A stretch of DNA of 64,000 nt, taken from NCBI RefSeq assembly GCF_030209435.1, contig NZ_JARVRX010000011.1, forward strand, positions 62,001 to 126,000, read 5' to 3'. The notes under the pieces were generated by a model. It had not been told where the DNA came from. It saw nothing but the letters and a program-made list of their open reading frames with translations, and did not search any database. Source of the stretch: Mycolicibacterium sp. lyk4-40-TYG-92. GTDB taxonomy: Bacteria; Actinomycetota; Actinomycetes; Mycobacteriales; Mycobacteriaceae. The translations under genes were made by a program, and so were the position numbers. The first letter of the stretch is position 1, and each line of letters begins with the position of its first letter. Shown piece by piece: positions 30,194-39,056 of the stretch.

Positions 30194-31504
30194 GTGCAAG
30201 GCATCGATCCCGCCGCCACCGCCTGGCTGCTCGCCAGCACCGCCCTGGTCCTGCTGATGACCCCGGGCCTGGCCATCTTCTACGGCGGCATGGTCCGCAC
30301 GACCGGTGTGCTCAACATGATCATGATGAGCTTCATCTCGATCCCGCTTGTCACGGTGGCGTGGCTGGTGCTCGGATACACGCTGGCCTTCTCGGACGGC
30401 GACGGCTTCCTCGGAAACCTCGAGCACCTCGGCATGCTCGGCATCACTCCCAGCACGACGCACGGCACCGTCCCCGAGTTGCTCTTCGCCACGTTCCAGC
30501 TGACGTTCGCCATCATCACCGCGGCCCTGATCAGCGGCGCCATCGCCGACCGCGCCAAGTTCTCGGCCTGGATGGTCTTCGTGCCGATCTGGGCGATCGT
30601 CGTCTACAGCGTCATCGCGCACTGGGTCTGGGGTCCGGACGGCTGGCTCGCCAAGCTGGGCGCACTGGACTACGCGGGCGGTCTGGTCGTCGAGATCGCG
30701 TCGGGCGCCTCGGCCCTCGCGCTCGCCATCGTGTTGGGACCGCGCATCGGCTTCAAGCAGGACGCCATGCGCCCGCACAACCTCCCCTTCGTTCTGCTCG
30801 GTGTGGGTTTGCTGTGGTTCGGCTGGTTCGGTTTCAATGCCGGCTCGGCGCTCGCGGCCAACGGCACGGCCGCCGCGATCTTCCTGAACACCCTGGTCGC
30901 CGGCTGTCTCGGCATGCTGGGCTGGCTGACTGTCGAACAAATCAGGGACGGTAAGCCGACGACGTTCGGCGCGGCGTCCGGCGTCGTCGCGGGCCTGGTC
31001 GCGATCACGCCGTCGTGCGGCACGGTCAACACCCTCGGCGCGCTGATCGTCGGGCTGCTGGCCGGCGTCGTCTGTTCGTTCGCGGTCGGCCTGAAGTTCA
31101 AGCTCAACTACGACGACTCGCTCGACGTCGTCGGCGTGCACTTCGTCGGCGGTGTCGTCGGCGTCGTGCTGATCGGCCTGCTGGCGACCGACGTCATGAC
31201 CGGCGGCGCCCGCGGCCTCTTCTACGGCGGCGGTTTCGCCCAGCTGGGCAAGCAGCTGCTGGCCATGGCCGTCGTCGCGGCGTACGCCTTCACCGCCACG
31301 TTCGTGCTCGGCAAGATCATCGACAGGGTGATGGGTTTCCGGGTCAGCGCCGAGGACGAAACCGCGGGCGTCGACTTCACCCAGCACGCCGAAACCGCCT
31401 ATGCCGAGGGCGTCCACGGCCACCTGGGTCACCGCCGGCCGTCGGGTTCCACCTCACTGACCGACCTGTTGAAGCAGCCCCGTCCGGACGCCGAGGACGC
31501 CTGA
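30194..31504 (+). CDS. amt: Ammonium transporter
   Basis: A 436-residue Amt/Mep/Rh channel with about 11 membrane helices. Signature segments include LMTPGLAIFYGGMVR, the first pore histidine in SVIAHWVWGPDGWL, WFGWFGFNAGSALAANG, ITPSCGTVNTLGALIVG and the second pore histidine in LDVVGVHFVGGVVG. It moves ammonium into the cell. The start is GTG 30194 with GAAGGAG upstream. The cytoplasmic C-terminus is long. No glnK or glnD gene follows, so this is a stand-alone copy. Confidence 0.95.
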   Translation: MQGIDPAATAWLLASTALVLLMTPGLAIFYGGMVRTTGVLNMIMMSFISIPLVTVAWLVLGYTLAFSDGDGFLGNLEHLGMLGITPSTTHGTVPELLFATFQLTFAIITAALISGAIADRAKFSAWMVFVPIWAIVVYSVIAHWVWGPDGWLAKLGALDYAGGLVVEIASGASALALAIVLGPRIGFKQDAMRPHNLPFVLLGVGLLWFGWFGFNAGSALAANGTAAAIFLNTLVAGCLGMLGWLTVEQIRDGKPTTFGAASGVVAGLVAITPSCGTVNTLGALIVGLLAGVVCSFAVGLKFKLNYDDSLDVVGVHFVGGVVGVVLIGLLATDVMTGGARGLFYGGGFAQLGKQLLAMAVVAAYAFTATFVLGKIIDRVMGFRVSAEDETAGVDFTQHAETAYAEGVHGHLGHRRPSGSTSLTDLLKQPRPDAEDA

Positions 31505-31729
31505 AACTGCTTAGGTCATCTACGCCGAACGCGGGTAGGGTTGAACCACCGGCATTGGCGGGACTCTGTCAGCCAGCGCCGCGGCAAGAACTTCATCAGG
31601 CTCGGTGAGCTGTAGGAAATCGGTAACGACTCCACGGTGCGCCACGATGAAGTATCTGGTTGTGGCCTGCGCGGCAGGGGGATCCTCGGTGTCGGCCTAG
31701 ATAGCGTAGCGAACACTATTGGAGGGTCA

Positions 31730-33280
31730 GTGGACATCGTTTTGGGCGTGTCTATGACGCCAACGACGGTGCGTATGGCGCTGGTTGAGGGTGAAAAGGC
31801 CGACGGCGAGATCGTCGACCACGATATTTTCGATACGCCGGCGGGCGACAGCTCAGCAACGCCGGTCGAGCAGGTTGTCAGCGCGATCCTGGGCACCCGG
31901 GAGAGCGCCGAGGAAGGCGGCCACCACCTGAAATCGGTGGGCGTCGCCTGGAGCGACCACGACGCCGCCGCGCAGTTGCGCGACGCGTTGGACGCCGCCG
32001 GCGTCAAGGACGTCATGATGGTCTCCGAGCTGCACGCCGCGGGTTCGCTGGCACAGGCCGCGGGCCAGGCGGTCGGCTACTCGAGCACCGGTCTGCTGTT
32101 CGTCGACCGCGACACCGCGACCATGTCCGTGGTCGATTCCGACGGGTCGATCTCCAAGGTGCTGAGCCGCAGTCTGCACAGCACCGACGCCATGGCCGTC
32201 CTCGGCGACATGGCTGCCGCCGTCGCCACTGCCGAGACGTCGCCGCAGGGCATGTTCGTCGTCGGCTCCGGCGTCGACGTCACCGCGGTGCGGGCACACC
32301 TGGCCGAACTGCTCGACATCCCGGTGAGCGCCCCGGGCGACGCCGACCTGGCGCTGGCCCGCGGGGCCGCCCTCGCCTCGGCCAGCGCACCGATGTTCGA
32401 CGCTGCCACCGCCGGCCTGGCCTACTCGGCCGCGCCGGGTGGCGCCGTTGCCGCCGCTCCACTCGCGGCGCCGCTGGCGGCCCCGCTGCTGACGGCCGAC
32501 GAGTTCGGTTTCGACGAGCTGGGCGACGCCCCGGTGGTCGCCGATCAAGGTCGCAAACCCTTCCTGCTCGTCGGTAGTGCGCTCACCTCGATCTTCGTCG
32601 TCGGCGTTGTGGCCCTTGCTATTTCGCTTGCCGTGAGCATCCGGCCGACGGTCGATCAACGGCCCGCCCCCGCGCAGGCCGCGATCGTGCCCAGCGCCCC
32701 GGTCGTCGCACCGGTGGCCCCGCCGGCAGCAGTGCCGCCGCCCGCGCCCGCCGCGGCGGTCCCGGCACCGGCTCCCGAAGTGCAGGCTCCCGCGCCGCAG
32801 CAGGTCGAAGCGCCCCATGTGGTCAAGGAATCCGCGCCGCAGGTGCACGTCCCCGCGCCCGCACCGGAAGCCCCCGCGCCGGCTCCGGCACCCGTCCCGG
32901 TGTCGATGCCCGACGTGCCGGCCGCGCCCGTCGAACCCCCGCCCGCGGCGGTTCCCGCTCCGGCTCCGGTGGTGCTGCCGCCGCCGGTCATCGCGATCCC
33001 CGGCCCGCAGCCGCCCGCCTGGAACCCGTGGGCCCCGCGTCAGCGACAGCCCCAATGGGTGCCGAGCGATAACTACCCGGATTACCCGAGTCGCGGCGGC
33101 CGCGGCCACGATGACGACGGCTACCCGGGCAACTACCCCGGTAACGGCTACCCCGGAAACCAGTACCCGGGCAATGGCTACCCCGGGAACCAGTACCCGC
33201 AGTACCCGGGCGACAACGGTGGGAAGCAGAAGCAGCCCAAGCAGACCTGCTTCCTGATCTTCTGCCAGAAGAACAACTGA
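31730..33280 (+). CDS. DUF7159-like membrane protein with Pro-rich and YPGN repeats
   Basis: A 516-residue protein. The N-terminal ~270 residues (VDIVLGVSMTPTTVRMALVEGEKADG onward) resemble an Hsp70/actin-type ATPase lobe, like the start of the protein at 46724. One membrane helix follows (FLLVGSALTSIFVVGVVALAISL), then 170 residues of Ala/Pro repeats outside the membrane, and a Tyr-Pro-Gly-Asn repeat region near the C-terminus (YPGNYPGNGYPGNQYPGNG). The end is basic with two cysteines. The GTG at 31730 has GGAGG upstream. It is probably an envelope protein; the family role is unknown. Confidence 0.75.
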   Translation: MDIVLGVSMTPTTVRMALVEGEKADGEIVDHDIFDTPAGDSSATPVEQVVSAILGTRESAEEGGHHLKSVGVAWSDHDAAAQLRDALDAAGVKDVMMVSELHAAGSLAQAAGQAVGYSSTGLLFVDRDTATMSVVDSDGSISKVLSRSLHSTDAMAVLGDMAAAVATAETSPQGMFVVGSGVDVTAVRAHLAELLDIPVSAPGDADLALARGAALASASAPMFDAATAGLAYSAAPGGAVAAAPLAAPLAAPLLTADEFGFDELGDAPVVADQGRKPFLLVGSALTSIFVVGVVALAISLAVSIRPTVDQRPAPAQAAIVPSAPVVAPVAPPAAVPPPAPAAAVPAPAPEVQAPAPQQVEAPHVVKESAPQVHVPAPAPEAPAPAPAPVPVSMPDVPAAPVEPPPAAVPAPAPVVLPPPVIAIPGPQPPAWNPWAPRQRQPQWVPSDNYPDYPSRGGRGHDDDGYPGNYPGNGYPGNQYPGNGYPGNQYPQYPGDNGGKQKQPKQTCFLIFCQKNN

Positions 33281-33285
33281 CGCCT

Positions 33286-33325
33286 GTCAGGCCGGCGGCT
33301 GTTTGTCATCTGCCGTTGGCCTGAC
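33286..33325 (+). terminator. Putative terminator hairpin
   Basis: GTCAGGCC (33286-33293) pairs with GGCCTGAC (33318-33325), with inner CGGC/GCCG pairing in the 24-base loop. It begins 6 bases after the stop codon of the DUF7159-like gene. No U-run follows. Confidence 0.5.
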
Positions 33326-33375
33326 GCTCAGTGTCGCGTAGCGATGCGCTCATTGCGGCTGCCTATCAAGGCAGT

Positions 33376-34704
33376 ATGAGATGCACCGTGTTCGGTACCG
33401 GCTACCTCGGGGCGACGCATGCCGCCGGCATGGCGGAGCTCGGCCATGAGGTCCTCGGCATCGACATCGACCCCGGCAAGATCGCGAAGCTGGCGGCCGG
33501 TGACATCCCGTTCTACGAGCCCGGGCTGCGGAAGATGTTGCGCGACAACATCGAAGCCGGGCGGCTGCACTTCACCACCGACTATGACGCGGCCGCCGAG
33601 TTCGGCGACGTGCACTTTCTCGGCGTCGGCACCCCGCAGAAGAAGGGGGAGTACGCCGCCGACCTGCGGCACGTGCAGTCCGTCATCGACACCCTGGTCC
33701 CGCGCCTGCGCCGGTCCGCGGTGATCGTCGGCAAGTCCACTGTTCCGGTGGGCACCGCCGCCGAACTCGGGGCCCGGGCGCGTGAGCTGGCGCCGGCAGG
33801 CATCGACGTCGAGGTGGCATGGAACCCGGAGTTTCTCCGCGAAGGGTTCGCCGTCAAGGACACCCTGCACCCCGACCGCATCGTCCTTGGCGTGCAAGCG
33901 GGTTCGCAGCGCGCCGAAGCGGCGATCCGGGAGCTGTACGCGCGAATCCTGGAGCGCGGTGTCCCGTTCCTGCTGACCGACCTGCAGACCGCGGAGTTGG
34001 TCAAGGTGTCCGCGAACGCCTTTCTGGCCACCAAGATTTCTTTCATCAACGCCATCGCCGAAGTGTGCGAAGCCACCAACGCCGACGTCACCGTACTGGC
34101 CGACGCACTGGGCCACGACCCCCGCATCGGCCGGCGATTCCTCAACGCGGGCTTGGGTTTCGGCGGTGGCTGCCTGCCCAAGGACATCCGGGCATTCATG
34201 GCCCGGGCCGGTGAACTCGGCGCCGACCCGGCGCTGACCTTCCTGCGTGAAGTGGACAGCATCAACATGCGCCGCCGTACCCGCATGGTCGAGCTGACCA
34301 CCAAGGCGTGCGGCGGCACCCTGCTGGGCGCCAACATCGCGGTGCTGGGTGCGGCGTTCAAGCCCGAGTCCGACGACGTACGTGACTCGCCCGCTCTGAA
34401 TGTGGCCGGCATGCTGCAGCTCAACGGCGCCGCGGTCAACGTCTACGACCCCAAGGCCATGGACAACTCGCGCCGGGTCTTCCCGACGCTGAACTACTCG
34501 ACCTCCGTCATCGAGGCCTGCGACCGTGCCGACGCCGTGCTGGTCCTGACCGAATGGCAGGAGTTCCTGGACCTGGATCCGGAACGGCTGGCGGCCACCG
34601 TCCGCGTGAAAGTGATTGTCGATGGCCGCAATTGCCTCGACGTCGCGAAGTGGCAGGCTGCGGGCTGGCGGGTGCACGCGCTGGGCCGCAATCTGACCGC
34701 CTGA
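33376..34704 (+). CDS. udgA: UDP-glucose 6-dehydrogenase
   Basis: A 442-residue NAD-dependent dehydrogenase making UDP-glucuronate. The N-terminal Rossmann motif is GTGYLGATHAAGMAELGHEV, EFLREGFAVKDTLHPDRIV follows, the catalytic Cys266 is in GLGFGGGCLPKDI, and the C-terminal UDP-binding domain has VLGAAFKPESDDVRDSPAL. It is the Rv0322 counterpart near dcd. The ATG at 33376 has AAGG upstream. The product may feed cell-wall polysaccharides. Confidence 0.92.
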   Translation: MRCTVFGTGYLGATHAAGMAELGHEVLGIDIDPGKIAKLAAGDIPFYEPGLRKMLRDNIEAGRLHFTTDYDAAAEFGDVHFLGVGTPQKKGEYAADLRHVQSVIDTLVPRLRRSAVIVGKSTVPVGTAAELGARARELAPAGIDVEVAWNPEFLREGFAVKDTLHPDRIVLGVQAGSQRAEAAIRELYARILERGVPFLLTDLQTAELVKVSANAFLATKISFINAIAEVCEATNADVTVLADALGHDPRIGRRFLNAGLGFGGGCLPKDIRAFMARAGELGADPALTFLREVDSINMRRRTRMVELTTKACGGTLLGANIAVLGAAFKPESDDVRDSPALNVAGMLQLNGAAVNVYDPKAMDNSRRVFPTLNYSTSVIEACDRADAVLVLTEWQEFLDLDPERLAATVRVKVIVDGRNCLDVAKWQAAGWRVHALGRNLTA

Positions 34705-34758
34705 TTTCCGACTGCAGTATGTAGCCCGGCGGCGCGGGGCCTGCTTAAGCTCGGTTTC

Positions 34759-36072
34759 ATGACGCTCAGGCAACGTCTCAACTGGTTCGCACTGCATGCC
34801 GTAATCCGCAAGCTCGCCGCCTACGGCGCGCGGCACGGAGACCTGCAGGGCCGGCTCATCGCCGACCCATCGGTGCGGGCCGACCCGGGCGCGTTCGCCG
34901 ACGAACTGCGCAGCCGGGGCCGGATGTACCGGGGCAGGGCAGCGTGGATCACCGCGGATCACGCTCTGGTGCACCAGATTCTGCGTTCCGAGGACTTCAC
35001 CGTCACGCAGATCGGCGGGACGCTGCCCGGCGCGCTCGGCTGGCTGGAAGGCAAGACCACCGTCAAGGGCCGGTTGCATCCCCTGCTGCCGCCGTCGCTG
35101 CTGTCGGTCGACGGGGAACAGCACACTCGCTATCGCAAGACCGTCTCGGCGGTGTTCACGACGCGTGCCGTCGCGGCGTTGCGGGAACGCGTTCAGCAGG
35201 CTGCGACGGGGCTCATCGATGACCTGACGGCCGGGGATACCGTCGATGTCGTGCAGAGCTACTGCTCGCAGCTGCCCGTCACGGTGATCGCGGATATCCT
35301 CGGCGTGCCCGAGCACGACCGGTCGCACATCCTCGAATTCGGTGAACTCGCCGCACCCAGCCTGGACATCGGGCTGAGCTGGCAGCAGTACCTCAGCGTC
35401 GAAGACGGGTTGGACGGCTTCAACACCTGGCTGAGCGGCCACATCCGCGAGCTCCGGGCCAACCCGGGCGACAACCTGATGAGCCAGCTGATCGCCGCCA
35501 GCGACGGGGGTGCCCGGCTCAACGACGAAGAACTGCGCGCCACCGCCGGCCTCGTGCTGGCGGCCGGATTCGAGACCACAGTGAATCTGCTGGGCAACGG
35601 CATCCGAATGTTGTTGCAGCATCCCGACCAACTGGCCTTGCTGCTGGCGCAGCCCGACCTCTGGCCCACTGCGGTCGAAGAGATTCTGCGGCTCGATTCG
35701 CCGGTCCAGCTGTCGGCCCGCATCGCCAAGGTCGACGTCGACATCGCGGGGTACCACGTACTGGCCGGCGAGCCCGTCGTCATCTACCTGGCCGGGGCCA
35801 ACCGTGACCCAGCCGTCTTCCCCGATCCACACCGCTTCGACGTCACGCGCGCCAACGCGGGCAAGCACCATTCGTTCTCCGGCGGACGGCACTTCTGCCT
35901 CGGTGCGGCGCTGGCCCGGTCCGAAGGGGAAGTGGGCCTGCGGACGTTCTTCGAGCGGTTCCCCGACGCGCAACTCGCGGGTCCCGGCACCCGGCGCGAC
36001 ACTCGCGTGCTCCGCGGCTGGGCGGCATTGCCGATCGCACTCGGGCAGGCGCGCGCAGCGGTACCGTCGTGA
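34759..36072 (+). CDS. cyp140: Cytochrome P450, CYP140 family
   Basis: A 437-residue P450. I-helix AGFETTVNLLGNG, ExxR in EEILR, and the heme loop FSGGRHFCLGAALAR with ligand Cys380. The N-terminus (LRQRLNWFALHAVIRKLAAYGARHGDLQ) and DTRVLRGWAALPIALGQAR end match the mycobacterial CYP140 group (Rv1880c) closely. The substrate of CYP140 is not established here. It is followed after one base by a maleylpyruvate isomerase-type gene, so they form an operon. Confidence 0.88.
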   Translation: MTLRQRLNWFALHAVIRKLAAYGARHGDLQGRLIADPSVRADPGAFADELRSRGRMYRGRAAWITADHALVHQILRSEDFTVTQIGGTLPGALGWLEGKTTVKGRLHPLLPPSLLSVDGEQHTRYRKTVSAVFTTRAVAALRERVQQAATGLIDDLTAGDTVDVVQSYCSQLPVTVIADILGVPEHDRSHILEFGELAAPSLDIGLSWQQYLSVEDGLDGFNTWLSGHIRELRANPGDNLMSQLIAASDGGARLNDEELRATAGLVLAAGFETTVNLLGNGIRMLLQHPDQLALLLAQPDLWPTAVEEILRLDSPVQLSARIAKVDVDIAGYHVLAGEPVVIYLAGANRDPAVFPDPHRFDVTRANAGKHHSFSGGRHFCLGAALARSEGEVGLRTFFERFPDAQLAGPGTRRDTRVLRGWAALPIALGQARAAVPS

Positions 36073-36073
36073 A

Positions 36074-36823
36074 ATGGCCTTTCGCACAGCCCTGATCGAG
36101 GAAACCGCCGCTTTCGGCGACATCATCCGCACCGCCGATCTCGACACCCCGGTACCGACCTGTCCGGGCTGGACCCTCAAACACCTGTTGAAGCACGTCG
36201 GCCGCGGTAACCGCTGGTGCGCCCAGATCGTCGCCGAACACCGGAAGGAGGCGCTCGATCCCCGCGAGGTGCGCGATGGAAAACCGCCGGAGGACCTCGA
36301 CGGCGCCATCGACTGGCTCAACGGCGGCGCGCAGGCCCTGATCGACGCGGTCGAACACGTCGGCTCGGATGCGAAGGTGTGGACTTTCATCGGGCCGAAG
36401 CCCGCCGGGTGGTGGATCCGGCGCCGACTCCACGAGCAGACTGTGCACCGCGCCGATGCCCTTCTGGCGCTGGGCCTTCCGTTCGTACTCGATCCCGAGC
36501 TGGCCGCCGACGGCGTGACCGAGACGCTGGAGCGCGTGGCGATGATGGCCCCGGCTGCCGATCCGCCGCTGGAGCGCGGGCGGTCGCTGCACCTGCACGC
36601 CGCGGAATCCGCGCTGGGCCCCACCGGTGAGTGGCTGGTGGTCAACGACGAGGACGGCCTCGGCTGGTCGCACGAGCACGCCAAAGGTGATGCGGCAGTG
36701 CGGGGTCCGGCGACCGGGCTGCTGCTGGCGGTCAGCCGCCGGCAGACGGTCGAGGAGGCCGGCCTGGAGTTGATCGGCGACGCGGCCGTGTGGCAGCGCT
36801 GGGTCGATCACTCGGCTTTCTGA
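36074..36823 (+). CDS. Maleylpyruvate isomerase family mycothiol-dependent enzyme
   Basis: A 249-residue protein of the DinB/MDMPI group: a four-helix N-terminal domain (TPVPTCPGWTLKHLLKHVGRGNRWCAQ) with metal-binding histidines, including RRLHEQTVHRADALLALG, and a C-terminal domain with SLHLHAAES. Such enzymes isomerise or conjugate small electrophiles using mycothiol. It is coupled to cyp140 (1-bp gap), suggesting that it acts on the P450 product. Confidence 0.82.
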   Translation: MAFRTALIEETAAFGDIIRTADLDTPVPTCPGWTLKHLLKHVGRGNRWCAQIVAEHRKEALDPREVRDGKPPEDLDGAIDWLNGGAQALIDAVEHVGSDAKVWTFIGPKPAGWWIRRRLHEQTVHRADALLALGLPFVLDPELAADGVTETLERVAMMAPAADPPLERGRSLHLHAAESALGPTGEWLVVNDEDGLGWSHEHAKGDAAVRGPATGLLLAVSRRQTVEEAGLELIGDAAVWQRWVDHSAF

Positions 36824-36847
36824 GCCCGTCAGGGTAGGTTCGCAGGC

Positions 36848-37210
36848 ATGACGACTTCCGAGATCGCGACGGTTCTCGCCTGGATCGACGCCCTCAACGA
36901 CCGGGACCTGGACACCCTGGACAAGCTGTCGAGTGGTGACATCGAGATCGGTGACCCGAACGGCGCCACCCAGGGGCGGAATGCGTTGCGGGCCTGGGCA
37001 ACCGATCTCGATGAGAAGTCGACGGTCGGCCGCATGTTCGTGCACGACGGCGTCGTGGTCGTCGAGCAGGCGATCACCGGCGGGGGTGCCGACCGCGAGG
37101 CCGCGACGGCGTTCCGCGTGGTTCATGACCACGTCACCTCGGCGTTCCGGCACGACGACCTGGCGTCGGCGCTCGCAGCGACGGAGCTTATCGAGTCGGA
37201 CGCGGTGTAG
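36848..37210 (+). CDS. NTF2/SnoaL-like small protein
   Basis: A 120-residue single-domain protein with the cone-shaped NTF2-like pattern: IATVLAWIDALNDRDLDTLDKLSSGDIEIGDPNGATQG and later beta strands VGRMFVHDGVVVVEQAITGG. It may bind or isomerise a small ligand. It follows the isomerase gene by 24 bases and probably completes a three-gene operon with cyp140. Confidence 0.75.
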   Translation: MTTSEIATVLAWIDALNDRDLDTLDKLSSGDIEIGDPNGATQGRNALRAWATDLDEKSTVGRMFVHDGVVVVEQAITGGGADREAATAFRVVHDHVTSAFRHDDLASALAATELIESDAV

Positions 37211-37219
37211 TTCCCACGG

Positions 37220-38446
37220 TCAATCCGTGGCGGCCCGCGGGGTAGCCAGCACCGCCGCGATGGCGGTGGTCAGCGGAACCGACAGCGCCAGCGCGATGCC
37301 GCCGACCGCCGACCGCGCGATCTCGATCGCGACGCTCTCACTGGTCAGCACGTCGCCCAGCGACCGGTTGGCGACGCTGAACAACAGCAGCAGCGGCAGC
37401 GCACTGCCGGCATAGGCGAGCACCAGGGTGTAGACGGTGCTGGCGATGTGGTCGCGCCCCACCCGCATGGCGCCGGTGAAGATGGCCCGCCGGGACGCGC
37501 CGTGTTCGGCCAGTTCGAAGGCCGTCGACGCCTGCGTGACGGTGACGTCGTTGAGCACACCCAGTGAGCCGATGATGAAGCCGGCGAGCAACAGCCCGGT
37601 GATGGACACCGACCCCATGTAGGCCGCGATCTCGTTATTCTGGTCCTCTGACAGCCCGGTGAGGTGTGCCAATTCGATTGCTGCCCAGGACAACACCGCG
37701 GACAACAGCAGTGCGCTCAGGGTGCCGAGCAGGGCGGCGCTGGTGCGCAGGCTGACCCCGTGCGCCAGGTAGATCACCGCGTACAGGATCACTGACGACG
37801 CGACGAGCGCCACCGGGATGGCCGGCCCGCCGTCGCGCAGCGCCGGTAGCAGGAACACCGTCAGCACGACGAACGCGACGGCGATCCCGACGAGTGCCCG
37901 CAATCCGCGCCAGCGGGCCACCGCGACTACCACGAGGGCGAAGACGGCAGCCAATGCGACGAGCGGCCACGTGCGCTCGAAGTCGAAGAAGGCGTAGGTG
38001 GTGGTGCCGGAGTCATCGACCTGGCGCGTCACCCGGATGTGGTCGCCGGCGGCGAGATGCGGCTGACCGGGGCCGGTGCTGAACTCCAGCAGCGTGTTGG
38101 CGCCGGAATTGGGCCCGGAGTCGATGCCGATCAGCGACTGCACGCAGCTCCCCGCGCCCGGCGGTGCGGTGACGGGGGCCGAGGTCAGCACTGCGCCGAC
38201 CGACGGGCTGCCGCAGTTGTTCATCCCGGTCGACACGACGTGCCCGGCCTCGGTGCTCACGGCGCCGCCGTGGGCGTTCTGGAACGGCAGCGGGATGTCG
38301 ACGGCCTTGCCGTGCGGCCACAGCGCGACGGCGCCGATCACCGTCGCCAGCCCGATCACCGCCAGGAGCCCCACGACGATCTTCGCGGCCAGCGGGCTGA
38401 GCGGCGCCGGGCCGGAACTGTGCGAGTGGGTATGCGAGTGCGCCAC
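37220..38446 (-). CDS. YibE/F family multispanning membrane protein
   Basis: A 408-residue membrane protein. After a His/Ser-rich N-terminus and one helix comes an external region with two cysteines, then seven or so membrane helices; VLNDVTVTQASTAFELAEHGASRRAIFTGAMRVGRDHI is the family signature. It is probably a transporter of unknown substrate. GTG 38446 is used, since the frame further upstream is Ala/Pro-rich and runs into the control region. Confidence 0.8.
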   Translation of the reverse strand: MAHSHTHSHSSGPAPLSPLAAKIVVGLLAVIGLATVIGAVALWPHGKAVDIPLPFQNAHGGAVSTEAGHVVSTGMNNCGSPSVGAVLTSAPVTAPPGAGSCVQSLIGIDSGPNSGANTLLEFSTGPGQPHLAAGDHIRVTRQVDDSGTTTYAFFDFERTWPLVALAAVFALVVVAVARWRGLRALVGIAVAFVVLTVFLLPALRDGGPAIPVALVASSVILYAVIYLAHGVSLRTSAALLGTLSALLLSAVLSWAAIELAHLTGLSEDQNNEIAAYMGSVSITGLLLAGFIIGSLGVLNDVTVTQASTAFELAEHGASRRAIFTGAMRVGRDHIASTVYTLVLAYAGSALPLLLLFSVANRSLGDVLTSESVAIEIARSAVGGIALALSVPLTTAIAAVLATPRAATD

Positions 38447-38501
38447 CCGAGCCAGCGTAGGGGGTCCGGCTGAGGATTTGATCGGGGCAACCCGCGCCGC
38501 C

Positions 38502-38553
38502 AATGTAACCGCAGGGCGGAAATGTCCAACCAATACCGCCGTGTGGTTACATT
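38502..38553. terminator. Long interrupted hairpin behind the SRPBCC gene
   Basis: Outer arms AATGTAACC (38502-38510) and GGTTACATT (38545-38553) and inner arms GGCGG (38515-38519) and CCGCC (38536-38540) can form an 18-bp stem with one internal loop. It starts six bases past the stop codon of the SRPBCC gene and lies upstream of the YibE/F gene, so it probably separates the two transcripts. Confidence 0.55.
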
Positions 38554-38558
38554 CGCGT

Positions 38559-39020
38559 TCACGCGCGGCTGAATGCTTCCCGCCGCTCGGCTTCGATCAC
38601 CAGCTTGGCGGAGAGCGTCGTCAGCACGTACTTGACGATCGCCCGGTATGTCAGACCGGTGACGCGCCAACGGCTTTCGATGGTGCCGCGCCAGTCGATG
38701 CGGGTGCCGTCCCCCTCGGAGGTGAAGGTCACCTGTGCCTGATAATCCTGCACCGGGGTCCACGACACGATGGTGTAGCCGTGCCGGTGCCCGGGCTCGT
38801 GGATGGTCGTCTGCTCGCGGGCGGGAAACCGTGGCGTGCCGACAGCGCGGATGGCTCCGACGCCGCCGTCGTCGGCCGGCCCGCGGGTCTCCCAGACGGA
38901 GTAGTTGATCAGGGGCCGCGCCCACTCCGACCAGCGGGATCCGTCTGCCACCACGTCGAACAGCGTGTTCGGCGTGGCCCGCGCATGGCGGGTGACCAGG
39001 ACTTCGTAGTGGTGTGTCAT
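38559..39020 (-). CDS. SRPBCC (START-like) ligand-binding protein
   Basis: A 153-residue protein with the helix-grip fold pattern of polyketide cyclases and lipid-binding proteins: YEVLVTRHARATPNTLFDVVADGSRWSEWARPL and VTFTSEGDGTRIDWRGTIESRW near the C-terminus. It probably binds a hydrophobic molecule. It is divergent from a TetR gene, with an operator-like repeat between, so it is likely the target of that regulator. Start ATG 39020. Confidence 0.78.
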   Translation of the reverse strand: MTHHYEVLVTRHARATPNTLFDVVADGSRWSEWARPLINYSVWETRGPADDGGVGAIRAVGTPRFPAREQTTIHEPGHRHGYTIVSWTPVQDYQAQVTFTSEGDGTRIDWRGTIESRWRVTGLTYRAIVKYVLTTLSAKLVIEAERREAFSRA

Positions 39021-39031
39021 GTTGACCAAGC

Positions 39032-39052
39032 TAACGGAACGGTGTTCCATTA
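39032..39052. promoter_or_regulatory. Probable TetR operator
   Basis: TAACGGAAC-GGT-GTTCCATTA is a 21-bp inverted repeat with one mismatch, centred between the divergent SRPBCC (39020) and TetR (39057) start codons only 36 bases apart. It very likely binds the neighbouring TetR protein. Confidence 0.65.
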
Positions 39053-39056
39053 AGCA

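Noticed and set aside
30170..31432. 420-codon minus-strand frame over amt
   Set aside because: Acidic/basic shadow translation; amt on the plus strand has all pore residues and helices.
33328..36684. 1,118-codon minus-strand open frame
   Set aside because: It runs opposite to udgA, cyp140 and the isomerase gene, whose proteins have clear catalytic motifs. Its own translation is Arg/Pro-rich without domains; it is a high-GC shadow.
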